The position numbers and the translations under genes are program-made. This document shows positions 12,265 through 27,200 of a stretch of DNA of 64,000 bases, piece by piece (within the stretch, counting starts at the first letter, position 1; every line of letters starts with the position of its first letter). Source of the stretch: Onchocerca volvulus (lineage: Eukaryota > Nematoda > Chromadorea > Rhabditida > Onchocercidae); contig HG738140.1 in NCBI GenBank assembly GCA_000499405.2, forward strand, positions 11,993,560 through 12,057,559. Direction: 5' to 3'. The notes below the pieces were generated by a model. It did not search any database and was not told the origin of the DNA. It saw nothing but the letters and a program-made list of their open reading frames with translations.

Positions 12265-15200
12265 CTGAAAAAGAATATCAACAAAATGCTGAGAAATCGA
12301 AACCAATCAAGATAGAATTTTATATTTAAAATAATATATTTTTTGAGAAAATTGATTTGACGATAATTTTAATATTAAAATATTTATAGGTCTGACATTT
12401 TAAGATTATACTAATCTATCAGTACCTCCTATCTCGTATATTTTATTAAATAGTATTTTTAATTATGCCATATTATGGAAATAAAACTCCTTCCTTCTTC
12501 CCCCCAATAGTCCTTTTTCTTCATTTTATAACCTTGAGATCATAAAAATAAAGCATGCCTTGATCATAACCATTCAGACGTCCTCTTTCATCCTTCAGGA
12601 AATCAGCACAAATACCACAGTAGTCGAAAATGCTTTGCAGGGTAATCATTTCCAATTGTAACTGTGGTCGACATTTATTGTTTAAACGGTAAAGAAGTGC
12701 ATTAAATGCACGCATCAGAGCAACCGTAACAACTCTTGCAACAAGTGGGTTTTCTTCAGCACCCAATAAAAATGGATTCACCTGAATTTTTCACAATTTT
12801 TGGGTTAATATTCAAAATTTCTAATTTTTGCTAAATAATTTTTTAAGGACACTTGAACTTTACGATGAACACCAGCACCTCCTAGTTCAAAATTTATCGT
12901 GCTAAACTGCATAACTGTAAATTAGTATCAACATCTGCTATCAAATGCTGATTTCCATTTCATAATCAAATACCGAATGCTGATTTATTCAGCTATGTTG
13001 ATAATTTATCCAGTATATATTTACATAGGTCGAAATTTTATAATATCTAAAAAATCAATATAAATACTTACGAGGTAGATGACAATAACATGAGGTAGAG
13101 TTCCCGGTTCATCCTCCGCTATGGTGCCATCAGCTATTAGTTGTTCAACCATGAAAGATGAAAAACTGTTTATATTTTGAGCACTTCCATCACCAATAGG
13201 ACCATCTGATGTCAATGATTCGCCAACGCTTGAAGATGCAGGACCAGCTGAACTTGGACCACTGGCATTACTTACATCTGAATTCAAACAGTTTGCAATT
13301 TGATTTTTTTTTTTTTTTTTGGTAAATTATGCGTTTTGAGAGAATGAACGAAATTTATTGTTTTTGCAGAACTAATCAACAATTTAATACAATTAGTTGG
13401 AAATAAATTTCAGATATTACAGGTTAATTAATGTACGAAGTAAATCAAAATGGAACAAGATGAAGTCAGAATTTCAACATCAAATTAAAAAAGATAGACT
13501 AAATCAAACTTTCTTTAAAAAATGGCTTGTATGAAATTGAAATGATTTTAGAAAAAATACTTTGTGAGGCTTCCGTGGATTGACCAATAATGATATTTCC
13601 GGGTGCCGAAGATGGTGGCATGTGATCGGAATTTGATACTGTATAACCTGCACATTGGTAGCTTGCTGAAATGTGCGACATGGAATGCATCTGAAATTGA
13701 AAAATACCACATTAATCCTTCTTCAAAAATAAGTATAGAATATCGGATAGAACTTCGGCTTCCGATTTTCAAATTTCAAAAAGAAAAATGATTTCGGGTT
13801 TTAACAAACATGTTTTAATAAAACAAACCGTTGGAATACTAAAAAGAACACTACCTGACTTTCAGCTAAAGCAGCACGATATTTCTCTCGGCTGAAAATA
13901 TCATCATTGTTAATCAATATACGAGCCATTTCATTTTCGAAATACTGCATATACACCTGGAAACAATACACATTAAAGTAAAGGAAGTGCAGGAAAATTA
14001 TTTGTCAAAAAATTATATATTCGAATTTACCAAAATGGCAAAAATCCCGATGAGAATCTATTTTCCTCATTTACAAAACTGATAAATAATGCTATCCCTT
14101 TGTTTTGCAATCACACTTTCCTTTTTCCATTTGGCTAACATTCTTACTTCTCTCAAAAACAAATATAAGTAATAATTCCGAACCTTCAATCGTGTAATCA
14201 ACGATTTGTTATCACCAATGTGTCGTTCAACTTGATTCAGGAAATTATCACATTCACCTGGATTAGTTGCTGGATATCGTGTTGGAACACGCAACAGACC
14301 ATCTCGTAATACTTCCCGTGTAAACGGTATATGACGACCAAAACGACACTGCTCGTACATTCTGTAACCGAACAGACAGATTTAATACTACATAATTCGC
14401 TAAGATTACAAAGCACATCAGCATACATGTTTACTAAATAAGGTAGAAATGCTACTCTTTCAGTATTGTTTCCAAGTGTATATGCACCTAGTTTCCATGG
14501 ATTTTAAAAATGGATTCAACAGGACAAACAAGCGAATGAATAATTAAACGAGCAAGTACTATAATATAAAAGATTAGCAAACGTGTGGAAGAATTTGACA
14601 AATGAAGTCAGGCAGTTGAAGTACTTACTTAACTATTATTGAAGCATTAATAAGCATATTATATAAATGCAAACTCCTAACGTTTGGAATCAACAGTCTG
14701 AAAAAAATTAAAGGGAATTAATGTATACTTACCTTGACAAATCCATGAGGTATTTCTTCGTCTTCTCGATGCAAATCAAATTATCCGGGACAACACCAAT
14801 GTAAAGCACATCTTTCGGCTGATCGTACGGTTCCAATGACATCTTTTCCCACAGTCTTATGATCTGTGGTGATGCTATAACTGCATCTTTTTCCGATGCA
14901 ACAACTATATTTGGCACCGCTTCTGGTCCGCTATCGTCTTCCTGAAAAAGTTTTCCAAGTAATTTAGTTGGAAAAATCCTCACAACTCCTTACTAGAGTT
15001 CGCGAAATAGTTACGCATCTGAAAGATTGAAATTATGAAATTGGGAATCCAAATAAGTTTCACAACTAAGGTTAGAGCTGACAAAATGCATAAATTACAG
15101 CTTACAATGGTAATTTGAAGATGAAAATAAAAGCTGGAGGGAGAATTTTCAATTTCAATGAAAAATTAGAAATAATATAGTTAACGACTTTAGACTCAAA

Positions 15201-18200
15201 ATGGAATTTATAAATTAGAAACATTTTCTATTCCAGTTGAAGAATTTTTATCCATACAATAGATTAAATATTGAGAAACTAATAGCAAAGTCGAATTAGC
15301 TGAAATTTTACCATTCCTCCAGCAGCTTTCAATGCTTTGCGATCGAAAAATCGCCATGTTAACGGTCCTTCCACTATGTTGTTGCTTCCAAACAATGGCG
15401 ACGAACGAGCGATTCGCAAAGATTCTTCCAGAATTGGTCCAATTTCTTGCAACAATGCCATGCACTCAGATTCACGCGGTTCACGCATTTCGTTCGATAC
15501 CTACAATTTTTGAATGATAACCAGATTCCTTTCATAACTACAACTATTTTTCTGTAGTTAAATAACTTTCCCATTCTAATTGACGAAACAAATTCATTTT
15601 TTACTTGTTTGATATTTTTTATCAGAGTCGTTCGTTTCCTTATTTATCGAATGCGTCCTTTTTGAATTTTTAAACAATAATCCACCTGAATTCCCCAATC
15701 ATGAAGAAGCACACTTCGCACATCGTGTGGCGGACGTCGGCAATTCATTTCCATACAAGCAACCTCGCAAGCAGCTTGAAATACTAATGGCAACTCCCGC
15801 TGATCCACTTCCGAAATGATATATTCACAATGCTTTGATGAATCGGATCCAATACGTTCCGTCTATTAAATAAAGATTGTCAAGATGGATAATAAATTTA
15901 TGAGACAAATTTGATTTTATGTTTTTTTTTTCCATAATATACATTTGAAATTTGGAATATATTCATTTTTACTGATATTCCTGCGCTATAGCACACTTCC
16001 GTAAGCAATCAATACTTCTATTCATAGCATAAAAAAGTTGATGCTACATTAATGTATATACTTATCGCTACTATTATTCAATGTTCAAATTATAACAACA
16101 GTATTTACCTGTAAAGCTCGCTCACATTGCAGACTGAGTAGCGTAACCTGATCTAATAAGCCACCAAGATCACGTACAAGTGTTTGTTCACGTAGTAAAG
16201 CGATGAAATTCATGTCCCTTGAAAATAGAGTAACATGGAAGTTGCCAGATTGCATTGAATAAAATCAAATATAAAAAGCCTTTCATCAAATTCTCATATT
16301 AAGATTTAACATCACAGCATTTATTGACTGCAAGCATCACGGTTCTTCAAGTTGTTTTTTTTTTCTTTCGCGTTTTTTTTAGATAAGATAATTTAGCAAT
16401 TCAAATTAATTAATAATCTTGCTCTATATAAATGGGAACCAACCGTCCACTCATTGAATCGAACCAAATGGTATGCGGAATTGCTGGCTGATTCTGGGTT
16501 TCACTGATATCAGTTGCTTCCTTTGCATCTTCGGCAAATAAACCAGCTTTCATACTTAAGTAACGGTGTCGCACAGCACTAAAACAAAATTAATGGAAAC
16601 ATGAGCCACAGCAAAGCTCACAATTTATAAAGCCAATACATGAATTTTTTGTGTCATCAATTAGGACTTTGCGTTGATGAAGAATACATTACTGAGTATC
16701 TACACTTCCTCACAGAGATAAGAAGAAAATTAAGAAACTACAGTCAAAAATAACCACATGAAAAAAATTCATCAAAAGTTTTAAATAAAACTGTATTCAA
16801 AAATTTCAAGTAAGGTTTGGTTTTTAAATTAAAAAGATCAGCCGGATAATTGAAAAACATACCTAAATCCACAGTTACATGAATTTGATGTATTGTTATA
16901 AAATCCACTGGTTGGTTTGCTAACAATTAGCTGCTGCTGCGCTGGTGGCTGTCTCAGCACTTCAGGTGGTGTTATGTAAACTCCAAGTTCCTCAAAATCC
17001 ATTCAGGTTTCATTCAATCTTATTTTTCTAAGTTTACTTCCATCACCCTTTCTTTCATAAACTCAATTCCTCTCGCATCAATAGAAAAATTTCAATTTTG
17101 CTTTCAGTAGAATAAGTTACAGCTAAATCAAAAACAAATACTTACCTTCGCTCTAATGCTACCGTTACACGAACAAATTGGACAAGCATCGAAGACTGAA
17201 TCATAATGAAGATCCAGAACAGTATCCTGAAGTAGTACAGCAAGTACCAGAGATTTGCCTTCCGGATACCGCATTCTACTCGGTGGAACAGCAGTTGTTT
17301 CCATGACAGCTGGCATATTCATTAGACGACTGAAAGAGTTTTTACAATTTATTTCAACAAGTTAGTTCTACAACACAAATATATCTATGAAAAATTTCCT
17401 TGCTAAACAAGTGTTTATGTAAATTTTAATGATTAGTATTCATGATTCTAATTATTTTAATTGCTTGGTAAATATCTGACAAACAGTAAAACTCTTGAAT
17501 AATTATTCACTTACTTTCCGAATAATCCGCCATTATTAGGACTTCCGATAGATGATGGCACTGTTATCATGGAATTCTGCGGTGTCCGAGGACCATACAT
17601 CATGTTCGCATTTTGTGCTTGCGCTATTAAAGCGTTTGGACACATTATGTGCGACGATTGCGAATACATTACTGAACCAGCTTGAACGTTATGTACTGGA
17701 GGATACTGGTGATTGACTGCTTGAGAAAATGATGGCGGTGGTTCAACTGGTGCTTGATTCTAGAAAATAAACATTAGAGCCTTTAAATCACAATTTATTT
17801 AATTTTATTTTTTTTTTTTTTAAGATTTGAATCCTCGACTTCACGTGCGAATACTGCGTGATGTACAATCCCATTCTGGAGTTGTAAGTTTTCGAATTTT
17901 AACTATATGCATTACTGCAGAGTATTCATTATTCAAATTTTAAACAAATGCAATAGCATACAGATCGGATCTGCGAATCAGTTCCATAGGAGTCTGATAA
18001 ATGAATGGCATGTTGTGGTGTCAAGTTTCCACCCATATTACAGCGGAACATCATCTGCAATTAGAGAACTTCCTTCTTCGAAATATATAAATACATGACC
18101 TACTTTTTTCTTGAAATCAGGTGCTAATATTTCAGAAGCTTTTTAAATTTAATAACATGGGATTTAAAATTCTATTACTAATACTGATGGAAAACGAAGT

Positions 18201-21200
18201 CATTCATTCTGTTAATCATCTTTGAGATCTGAAACTATATTATCTTAACTAAATAATAGCGGTAATGAATAAAAAAAGAAAGCAAACTTTATAGAACAGT
18301 CGTCAATAACAACCAAAATACTACCTGTTGTTGATAGATATTCTGCTGTGATGGATTTATGGCTCCCATTCCCATTTGTCCATTGAAATTGGCATTGTTA
18401 ACAAAATGATTTAACTGTTGGAATGGTTGCTGCGATTGTTGCATGCAAAACTGTCCGTTTGGCGGTCCTGCTCCATGCATACTATTTGCACTGAATGATT
18501 GCGATGGAGTTGTACTATGTATCCCACTAAGTATATGCGATGATTGCATTGGATCAGTATTCATCGAGCACATTGTACCACCCGGAAATGAATAGATCGG
18601 ATTCGTAGCGTTCATCATTCCAGGTGGACTACAGAACTGAGCTGACTGGCCCATAAATGGAGAATGTTGCGGTGCACCGGGTTGTGATGATGCATATGGT
18701 ATCCTAAAAGAGAATTCACTTAAACATGATTCTTAAAAACACTCAAAAAAAAAAAATTCATTTCAGAAAAAAAATTCATTCTAGCTATTTACAATCAAAA
18801 ATAAACCTTGCTAACGGTCGAAGATGTGCCATCGACATTTGTTGATTCATATGAACAAAGTTCATTCGTGAGGAACCAGGCATCGATTGCATAACAGCGG
18901 TACTACTAGGCGGTATACAACTATTACCCATCATCATGCTCATCATTGAATTACCACCATTATAAGATGTCCCCGCAAATGGTGGCCCGTTGGTAACGAA
19001 ATTGGGCATACCATTCATTGCCATACCGTATGGTAACACTGTAAATGGCCAGATTCAATCCATTGACTTTTTTAGATTATATAACATTACAGATAAATAA
19101 CATTAAGAGGAAACTAATAAATACAGGAAATATTAGATTATGAGAGAGAATGATTGAACTCTAACAATTAGAAGGACGTAAACTGTCAAAGAAGTAAATT
19201 GTCAAATATTGTGAAACCATAAATTGTCAAAGAAAATGAAAAAAGATAGAGAAGTAAATTTATCATTCAGTTTCTTTCATGATTGGCTTTCAAGCAGTCG
19301 TGAGGTTAAAAATAACTTTTCTATATTTAACACGGGCATCTATTCATATCTCAAAATTAAAAATTCAAAAAGATACTTTGAAAAGTTGGTAAAGAATGCG
19401 AAGAAAGCATATGACCATTGTTGTATGGCATTCGATAGTAACGCACTGCTGCGAAGGATGAGTGCGGAGTAAGATTTCGGAGACGTTCACGCATAAATAA
19501 ATAATCTGGAGCACGTCCAACCTTTTTCCGCTTCTCACGTGCCGCGACGGCTGTCTTGATGAGCTTTAACTGATCTGCATAGACACCTTCCAGTATCCGA
19601 CATTCTTTCGCCTAAAATTTTAAGGTTTCTAGAATGGCAAAATTAAAATCGAGTTCTGAAGTTTAATTTTGAAAAAATTTGAAAACAAAAACATGATTTT
19701 TTTACACAGTTTACGCTAAAGATCCGAAAATTTCTTCAATTAACTATTCAAATAGAAGATCTGTGAAACAAAAATCAAATCTATGAATCATATTGAGTTC
19801 ACTTTCCCCTTCCCTCCACCTTTCTTCCAAATGCATCCTTTGACAACAAAGACTTTACCTCCAACGACAAAAATTCTTTGGCAAGTATATTTCCAGCAAA
19901 TTTTCCACTTAATGCCATCTCCAATTTCATAAATTTACCGTACACTGGCTTTTCAACAATCGAATAATGGAGCTTACCCTGCATAAGATTTTACTCAATT
20001 TTTTTTATTCAAAGCAGTGCAATAATACATCATATTTACAACAAAGCTGCATTAAAGAAAGTTACTGGATAGAAAAAATGTACCAGGAGTTTCGTAATTG
20101 TTTGAAGATTTCACAAATAAGAGGAAGACTGTTACACAATACCCATTTTAGGTATCCAGAAACTGACTGAATGAAGAAAAAAAATACTATTATAGATAAT
20201 CCTAATCTCAACCAAAGAGATCAAATCTGCCTAGTATCATTTATTTACAAAATTTTTAAATCGAATAAGTAAAAAAAGTGAAATGAAGATTAATCTAAGC
20301 AAAATGGATGATGCTTCGTGAATCCTTGTTCACGATTGCAATAAGAGACCCCACGCCAAAAAAATAGAAACCGCATCAAACTTTTTTAGCATTTTTGGAT
20401 ATGAAGTATTGGAAACAAACCAAAAGTCTTCCATCGTCATTATCAAGTTCCCGTTTCACATTTGGGACAGTTTCCATAGTAATATCAGTTTCTGAAACAA
20501 TACCAGAAGGTTGCACAGGAGGATGATTATGGCAAAGATTTACTGCAGCTGCCATATAAGAAATTGTTGGCGGATAGAGAATACTAGTTGGATTTGCTTG
20601 TATGAGTGTATTTTGTGGACTGAACTGTTGCGACTGAAAAGAAATGAATTTTATAAATTTTTTTTTTCAGTGGAAATTGTCGTGCCGAGAGGACTTTTTA
20701 CAAATAAAGAAAACTATAACAGAAATCCTTTCCCGTTCTCTCGACAGAAAAAAAAAAATTCTAAATATCAAAGCAATCAATTAAATGATCAATATAAAAC
20801 TTGCTTGAGTTGCATCAACTGATGGTGGAGTTGGATATATCATGTAATCGCCAACTGATGGAGGTCCACCAACACGTGCTATCTGGACAAAGGATGTTCA
20901 AAAATATTTCTAGTTAATTTGGGAATTTCATAAAAGATTTCAGATTTTATCAGCTTTCATAAAACTATATCTTGGGAAGATTTAGATAAGTCTCACTGAA
21001 AATATTCAAATGTAAAACATCTTTTCAATTAAAACTTTTAAACCAAACAAAAAATAGAAATAACAAACCACATTTGCAACGGTTCCTCCCAAAATTTGAG
21101 TAGGTTCAACCCTTTCATTGCTTGCTGGAGGAGATAAATGCACCGAATCAGTTACAACAGTCTGAAAAACTGATTATAAGAGAAAAGAAAAAAAAACTTA

Positions 21201-24200
21201 AAGATACGTATTGAATTAGTGGATTTTTTGGGATATACTTTTCTTTTCAAAGAATTAAGCTATAATCTTTAAATAGTACTACAGAGAAAGAATTGGACTG
21301 CAAATTAGGAACAGCAAAACATTTGTCTCCCTCTCTCGATCTATTTCAGGTTGATCAAACCATTTTTCTCTAAATAACGTTCATCAATTAGGAAATTTTG
21401 CAAGTTTTTTACTTTTCATCGGAATCTAATCTTAATTCAAGCAGCTTCCCTATTAAAATAAAAAACTCACATCAACCGGACTTCTTCTTTCGATCATTGC
21501 AATAGTGGATAGATTACAATCGTCAACAAACAAAGGCTGAGTATCACAGTCCGAAGTGAAAATACTGGGAGTTAAGTTAACACTTGTGTTTGATGACAAA
21601 ACAGACCCGACTAAAAAAAAATATTTCAATAAACTAAAAATAATTTTGAAAATTGAACTTTAAAATAAATTAAAAGAAACACTCTTAAACTTCATTCCCT
21701 AGATTTACCATAATGTCTAAAAATAAATGGAAATCTTTATGCTGATTAGAATGCTATGCTTTAATGCTATCCTCGATTTGTTTAGATGTGTTTAGAGTAC
21801 TTGTCTTTATTAACAAAGTAAAAACAAAAAAAAAAAAAGTATGCTAAATTGATTTTATTAGCAGATAACAATAATTTGTGCGTTTTAAAAAAAAAAAAAT
21901 TTACTTTGCGAGAACACTGGTAAATTGCGCAAACCATCTTGCGCCTGAGAAAGTGAAACAGCATTGAGAGAACCAGATTGCGATGCTGCCGACTCCCTAC
22001 TCGAGGATTCGATTGCTTCATCTTTGATCTCTAACTTACACTCATGAAGTTTAAATTTATTAGAGCAAATAAAATTAATATCATCACCATCCTCATCATC
22101 TTCCTGAAAAACAAATCCATCAATTTGAAAATTTCTAGAATTCGACTCTTAATCCGACCAATATTTCATGTACAAAAAGGATTAGTTCACAAAATTTTTC
22201 AACGGTTGACTAAGATATTTTATTAAAATATTTTAATATTCCATCCCTTCTTATTTAAATTTTATCTTGAAATACAGTCCAGAATAGAGCGTTGAAATAA
22301 ATATCACAAAACATCACTATTCATTTGTAAATATTTGTTTAAAAAATCTGCTCTTAGAAAAAAAACCTACACCAACTTTTGCTGTCAGAAACGACACATC
22401 CAATGCTTCAATACCACTCCATTCTAATTTTTCATTCAATTTTCGCTTTCGTCCCTTAGATTTTTCCTCCTAAAAAAGAAATTTTTTATATTAGTAAACA
22501 ATACTATTAAATTAGAAATGAACTGTCAAATTTTAATGACCCAACTCACAGTTATCACTATGGTATATGAGAAACGTTTCAGTTAAATAAATCAATTTCA
22601 AAATAGCTCAGATCAATGCTATTTGCTTAGCAATCATCTTAAATTCTGGACTTTTGAAAATCTAGGTTAATGACATTTCATTTAACACCTCTTGCTATTG
22701 AGAGAATAACAAACTTGAATCCTAACCAAATTTAAGAATGAACCTTTTTTAACCGTAGGCTATTAATTAAGTTAGGCTGTTGCTCTGCAATTGTAGGCTC
22801 ATGTTTTCTGGCTGATAATGGAACGAAATCACTGCTTAAACAATCTTTCGATTGCATCCGACTCAACGATTCGGTTTGGGATGTATCACAAGCTGGAGAA
22901 CGTGGCCTAAAATGCTGGTGATAACTTATTTAGACTTAAAAAAAAAGAACCGAACATTTTTGCTGATTGAGACTGATCCTTAGATAAAATTATATAAAGA
23001 AAAAAGTCAGTTTATTTTTTGTTTTAATTCATTAAAAAATAAACATCAAAAATAGATTAGATTTACCGACTAGTGGGACTCAAATTTTGATAAACTGGTT
23101 TACAGCTTCCAATTTTGCCAAACATTTGCACAGAATTTCTTTGCACCCGTCGACGTTCCGGAGATTCTGTTATCGCTGAAGCATCTGGTGTTTTCGGACA
23201 TACATGTTTTTCTTCTGCAGAGTACAATAATCAAAACCAAATAACTTGAATTAAACAATTACAATAAAGCTTAATTCAACAGTGTTGAGACAGGTAAGTA
23301 TAACCTGGTTCTCATCAATAAAACTGTGGTTATGCATAAAAAAAAAATTTACTTACCATTCAATGGATCCGAACGTCCAGACCTTGAATTACTTTTGGAA
23401 TTACGAAAGTAGTTCTCACGTATCCAGTCAAGACTGTGTTCACCATCTACGGCTTCCGAACTGGTAGCTAAGATTTTTTTCTCCCAAAGCGGTGATCGTG
23501 GTGGTGACGGAGATCGTGTACACAATGAAGAACGTCGATGAAATAAGATTGGTTCTCTGCAAAAAAACGTAACAATCAGGGTGTTGTTAATTAAAAATGA
23601 GAAGAAAAAAAAAGAAAAAAATAGTGTAAAAATTATAAACAGAAACCATTCTTCCATTATATTTCCTAAACTACTTAAATATTTCCTTATTCTTTTTGAA
23701 AAGAAGATAACTAACTCTTTCCTCGCTTCCAAGCTGGAACTGTTACTCGGAAAATTAATGGGTGTACAACAGGATTGGCTAGGCTCCTGACTAAGACAAG
23801 TATCTGAAAACAATATTTATTCACCGAATTTCCAAATAATCATTTATTAAAAATGGCGAGATATGCAAATCGGACATTGAAATCTGACTTAAAAACAACT
23901 AAAAGTCTTCCATTTTTTTTTCAGCGGGGACATCCACAAGGAAAAATTGACGAATAGATAAAAACGTGCTGTAAAAATTTTTGCAAATAATAAAATGTTC
24001 AAAGATCAAACAGAAACATGCCTTGTTGCGGCATTATACACTGGGATGATAGATTGGATACAGCAGCAGTATCACTAGGCTGTTGTAAACGACAATGATG
24101 ACAACCACACCCTTCTTCACGATCCTTCCGTCGCATTCCATCTGTGGAATTCCATCTTAAAAGGAATTCATCTATGAATTAACAGTATTTGATGGAAGAA

Positions 24201-27200
24201 ACATTTACTGTTACGTATGATATTATCCCCACTATAGAAAAAGATAGTTGCATTGATGCAATAAATATATTGCATCGATTTAATGGCACTGAAATAAAAG
24301 CACTAAAAAATTTTATTTTTTGCGATTTTAAGCGTTCAAGCATTTTAGTCTTAAACGCTCCCTTTTTTTTTTCTAATTTTAAAAAAATCAAAAAATGAAT
24401 CGAGAAAATATTAGATAAATGAAGATAAAAAATACCGGCAGTCGTCATCACTTGTAGCAGATGACAACAAAAGGCCTAAACCAGAAGAGGAGGGTGATTC
24501 AGAATTCTCTTTCCGCCGACTATTTGCGGGAGCAATGAAAGATTCTTCAAAAAACCTTAAAAATGATTATTTTATATTAAAAGTAGCTTTTATGAAAGCT
24601 ATTAGGAAATTTCTTCTCAGAAACTGCAAAAATTTCCCTAATTCATTAGGAAACTGATATGAAAGAGATATTTCAGTAGAATATACAATGACTGACTCAA
24701 TTTATCCCTCTTCACAGATACATTCTAATTGATATTTTATTCTATCATTGTCTTTCTTTTTCACTAAGCACAGAACAAAAAACTCAACATTATTTCTTAG
24801 TGATCTAAAATTAATTTAGGAACAAATTTAGTGATCTAAAATTTAGAAAAATAGGAAATTAATCGAAAAAAATCAACCTTTGTGCTGCTCGTGCGCCATT
24901 CACCATTGTTCCATACATTGCATTATGCCATTCAGCACTAGCTTCTACGTCACATTCGCTTAGTCTTTTTTTCCGTTTTCGGAATGAGGGACTACTCCGT
25001 AATCTGGTAGTTGGTGGTGTTCGTGGAGTAAAACTCCTGCTACTAGTTCTGCTGTTGAAAAAGTCTGAACTGCTATCATTGGTAGTTTTTTCATTCTGCC
25101 TAAAATAATTTCTATACTTCCAACAACTATTCCGAAAATTCCACAGATGGAAAAAGCAGATATATAAACAAAGCGGATAATTCATTTCCTAAAATTTCGG
25201 AAGCAAAAAAAAAAAAAAAAATTCGTAATTTAAATCCTGTTCCTGCAGTTTTTACGAAGGCAAAACCTCATCCCATAGCAAAATAATTTCATAATGTCAA
25301 TCATATTCAGCAAAAGTAATACAGAAACCTCATCAACAAGTCATCCGAAGCTTGAACAACAATCAATGAACTAGGATACCACATATGAACACCATCTACA
25401 TCTACCAAAACCATTTTAGGCAGACTACTTTTGATTGATGATGCCTGCAAGAAAAAAAATTAGGCTAATTCTTAGTTAAGTTGAGCATCTAGCCGTCCTA
25501 ACATTTTTACATTCAGACATATTTCTTGAAATAAAACCTAGTTCAAAAGCATCCGACATACATTATCCTACCATTAAATGTGCTGTATTGTAATAAAGAG
25601 AATGATTAGGCAAAATCGAATAGAACTTTCTATTGTTATGGAAAATTGGATAAACTTCAAAAATTATAGAAAGAAAAACTAACATTTTCGGTATACCCAA
25701 TGTAACCAACGGTATCTGCCGAACTTAAGTTCCTTTCAACATTAACAATTAAACAAAAGAACTGCAACCATTCAGACCACAATTTGTCAACGGCAGCTTT
25801 TGAGATAGTTCCTGCACTATCATGATTACTACTATTAACAGTGTCAGATTCGACTGACGAAGATGGCACCGGATTTACTTGATGTGCGACGGAGGATAAC
25901 GGCTCACGATAACTGCTTGCATATGCTGTTGAAGAATTGGTGAAACTATCTAAAACAATGATCCAATAAAACAAGTAAACAGACAAAGCAGAAAAATAGA
26001 CATGACTGAAGAGATGAAATATTACAAAAACAATAATAACTGGGCAACAGTGAAATGTATTATTGATGCCACAAAAACTTTAAAAATGAAAAGTGAGGAC
26101 ATACATCATAGAATTTAATAAACAAGACCAACATTCCTAACCGTAATGCAATGAATGACGCTTAGGATTTGAAACTATAAAGCCAGCTATGAAAATGATC
26201 TAAGTTTCGATCCAATCTATCAAAAACAGATAGGTCTGAAACTGAATTGAAATGCATAACTGAAAAAAATATGAAATCCAATGAAATGATCTGAAAACAT
26301 ACCGCACTCTGGTGTCAGAGGTTGTTGCTGTAATATTGGTGTAGTAGAATCCACAATCCGCGGCTGTTCGGGTAATAATACGGCACGCATTGACCATGGT
26401 CCTAATATCACCGATTGTTTCTTACCCAAATCCAAATGGCGTCGTGAGAGGCGAAATAAAGTTGGCTGCCGTTGTACACAAACAGTTGCACAAACAATAT
26501 TTTCACCATGAACAAAAAAGTTAAAACTGATTCCATTCACATAGCTGAAAATGAAACAACTTCAGATGAATTTAATTTGATATAAACTTACATGAATTAA
26601 AAGAAAACTATGTAAGCAAACAATCATATAATTAAATGTTTTATAAGATAGAAAAAAAATTTTTAAAGCAACGACAAAACTGAAATGTCTCTACTATTTT
26701 GTCTTTCATTTTTCCTCCCCTCTTTTCAAACAGCGTATGATGATATCAATGTTTCTGCGAAAGTAAATGCATAGAGAAGTATCCCAAATTTCAAAGCCGT
26801 ACAAAACTGATAAGAAACTTTCCTTAATGAAACTCAAAGTTGACAATAGCTCTTGTAACTAATCAAAATAGAAAAATTACACACTTAGGAGAACAGTGTA
26901 TACGATCCGATGAAGGCACTTCGTATGGACGTGTAAAATATTTACCAATACGAATGTAGCCATTTTTTAACATATTCCTAAACAGAAAGTTCGTTAGATA
27001 AATATGTTTTAAATTCGCCGATTTTATCATCAATTCAACAAAACATGGGAAAATATCAGGATGGAATTAAAATTGCGTATTCAGCATAACTTTTATCCAT
27101 TTCAGTGCTAATTAAAAAATGGACAAAACTGCTTTTTGCTTCCACAAAATCCACTTCTTGTTTTCCATGAAAGAAGCGGAAAAATGTAAAATAAGATATC

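Larger units (their letters stand above)
19443..24555 (-). other. let-19: MED13 exons 9-22: variable linker (residues 455-1108)
   Basis: Exons: 24555-24436, 24155-24022, 23803-23716, 23556-23357, 23214-23067, 22906-22744, 22469-22371, 22103-21905, 21610-21471, 21161-21072, 20882-20805, 20633-20421, 19978-19859, 19611-19443. This is the Ser-rich, poorly conserved middle of MED13. Landmarks are a Cys/His cluster (CGCHHCRL, exon 10), basic KGRKRKL (exon 15), acidic EDDEDGDD (exon 16), the conserved YPTPPSV (exon 19) and [12 protein letters not shown] (exon 22). Exons 10 and 19 end at GC donors. Family alignment is weak here, so the exon calls rest mainly on splice signals, open frame and phase agreement. 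Confidence 0.82.

Noticed and set aside
23349..23813. Single 154-codon minus-strand frame
   Set aside because: It is a read-through of two MED13 exons (23803-23716 and 23556-23357) and the AT-rich intron between them, not a separate gene.
24179..24451. 90-codon minus-strand frame within a MED13 intron
   Set aside because: Low-complexity AT-rich intron sequence; the MED13 exons on either side join in phase without it.
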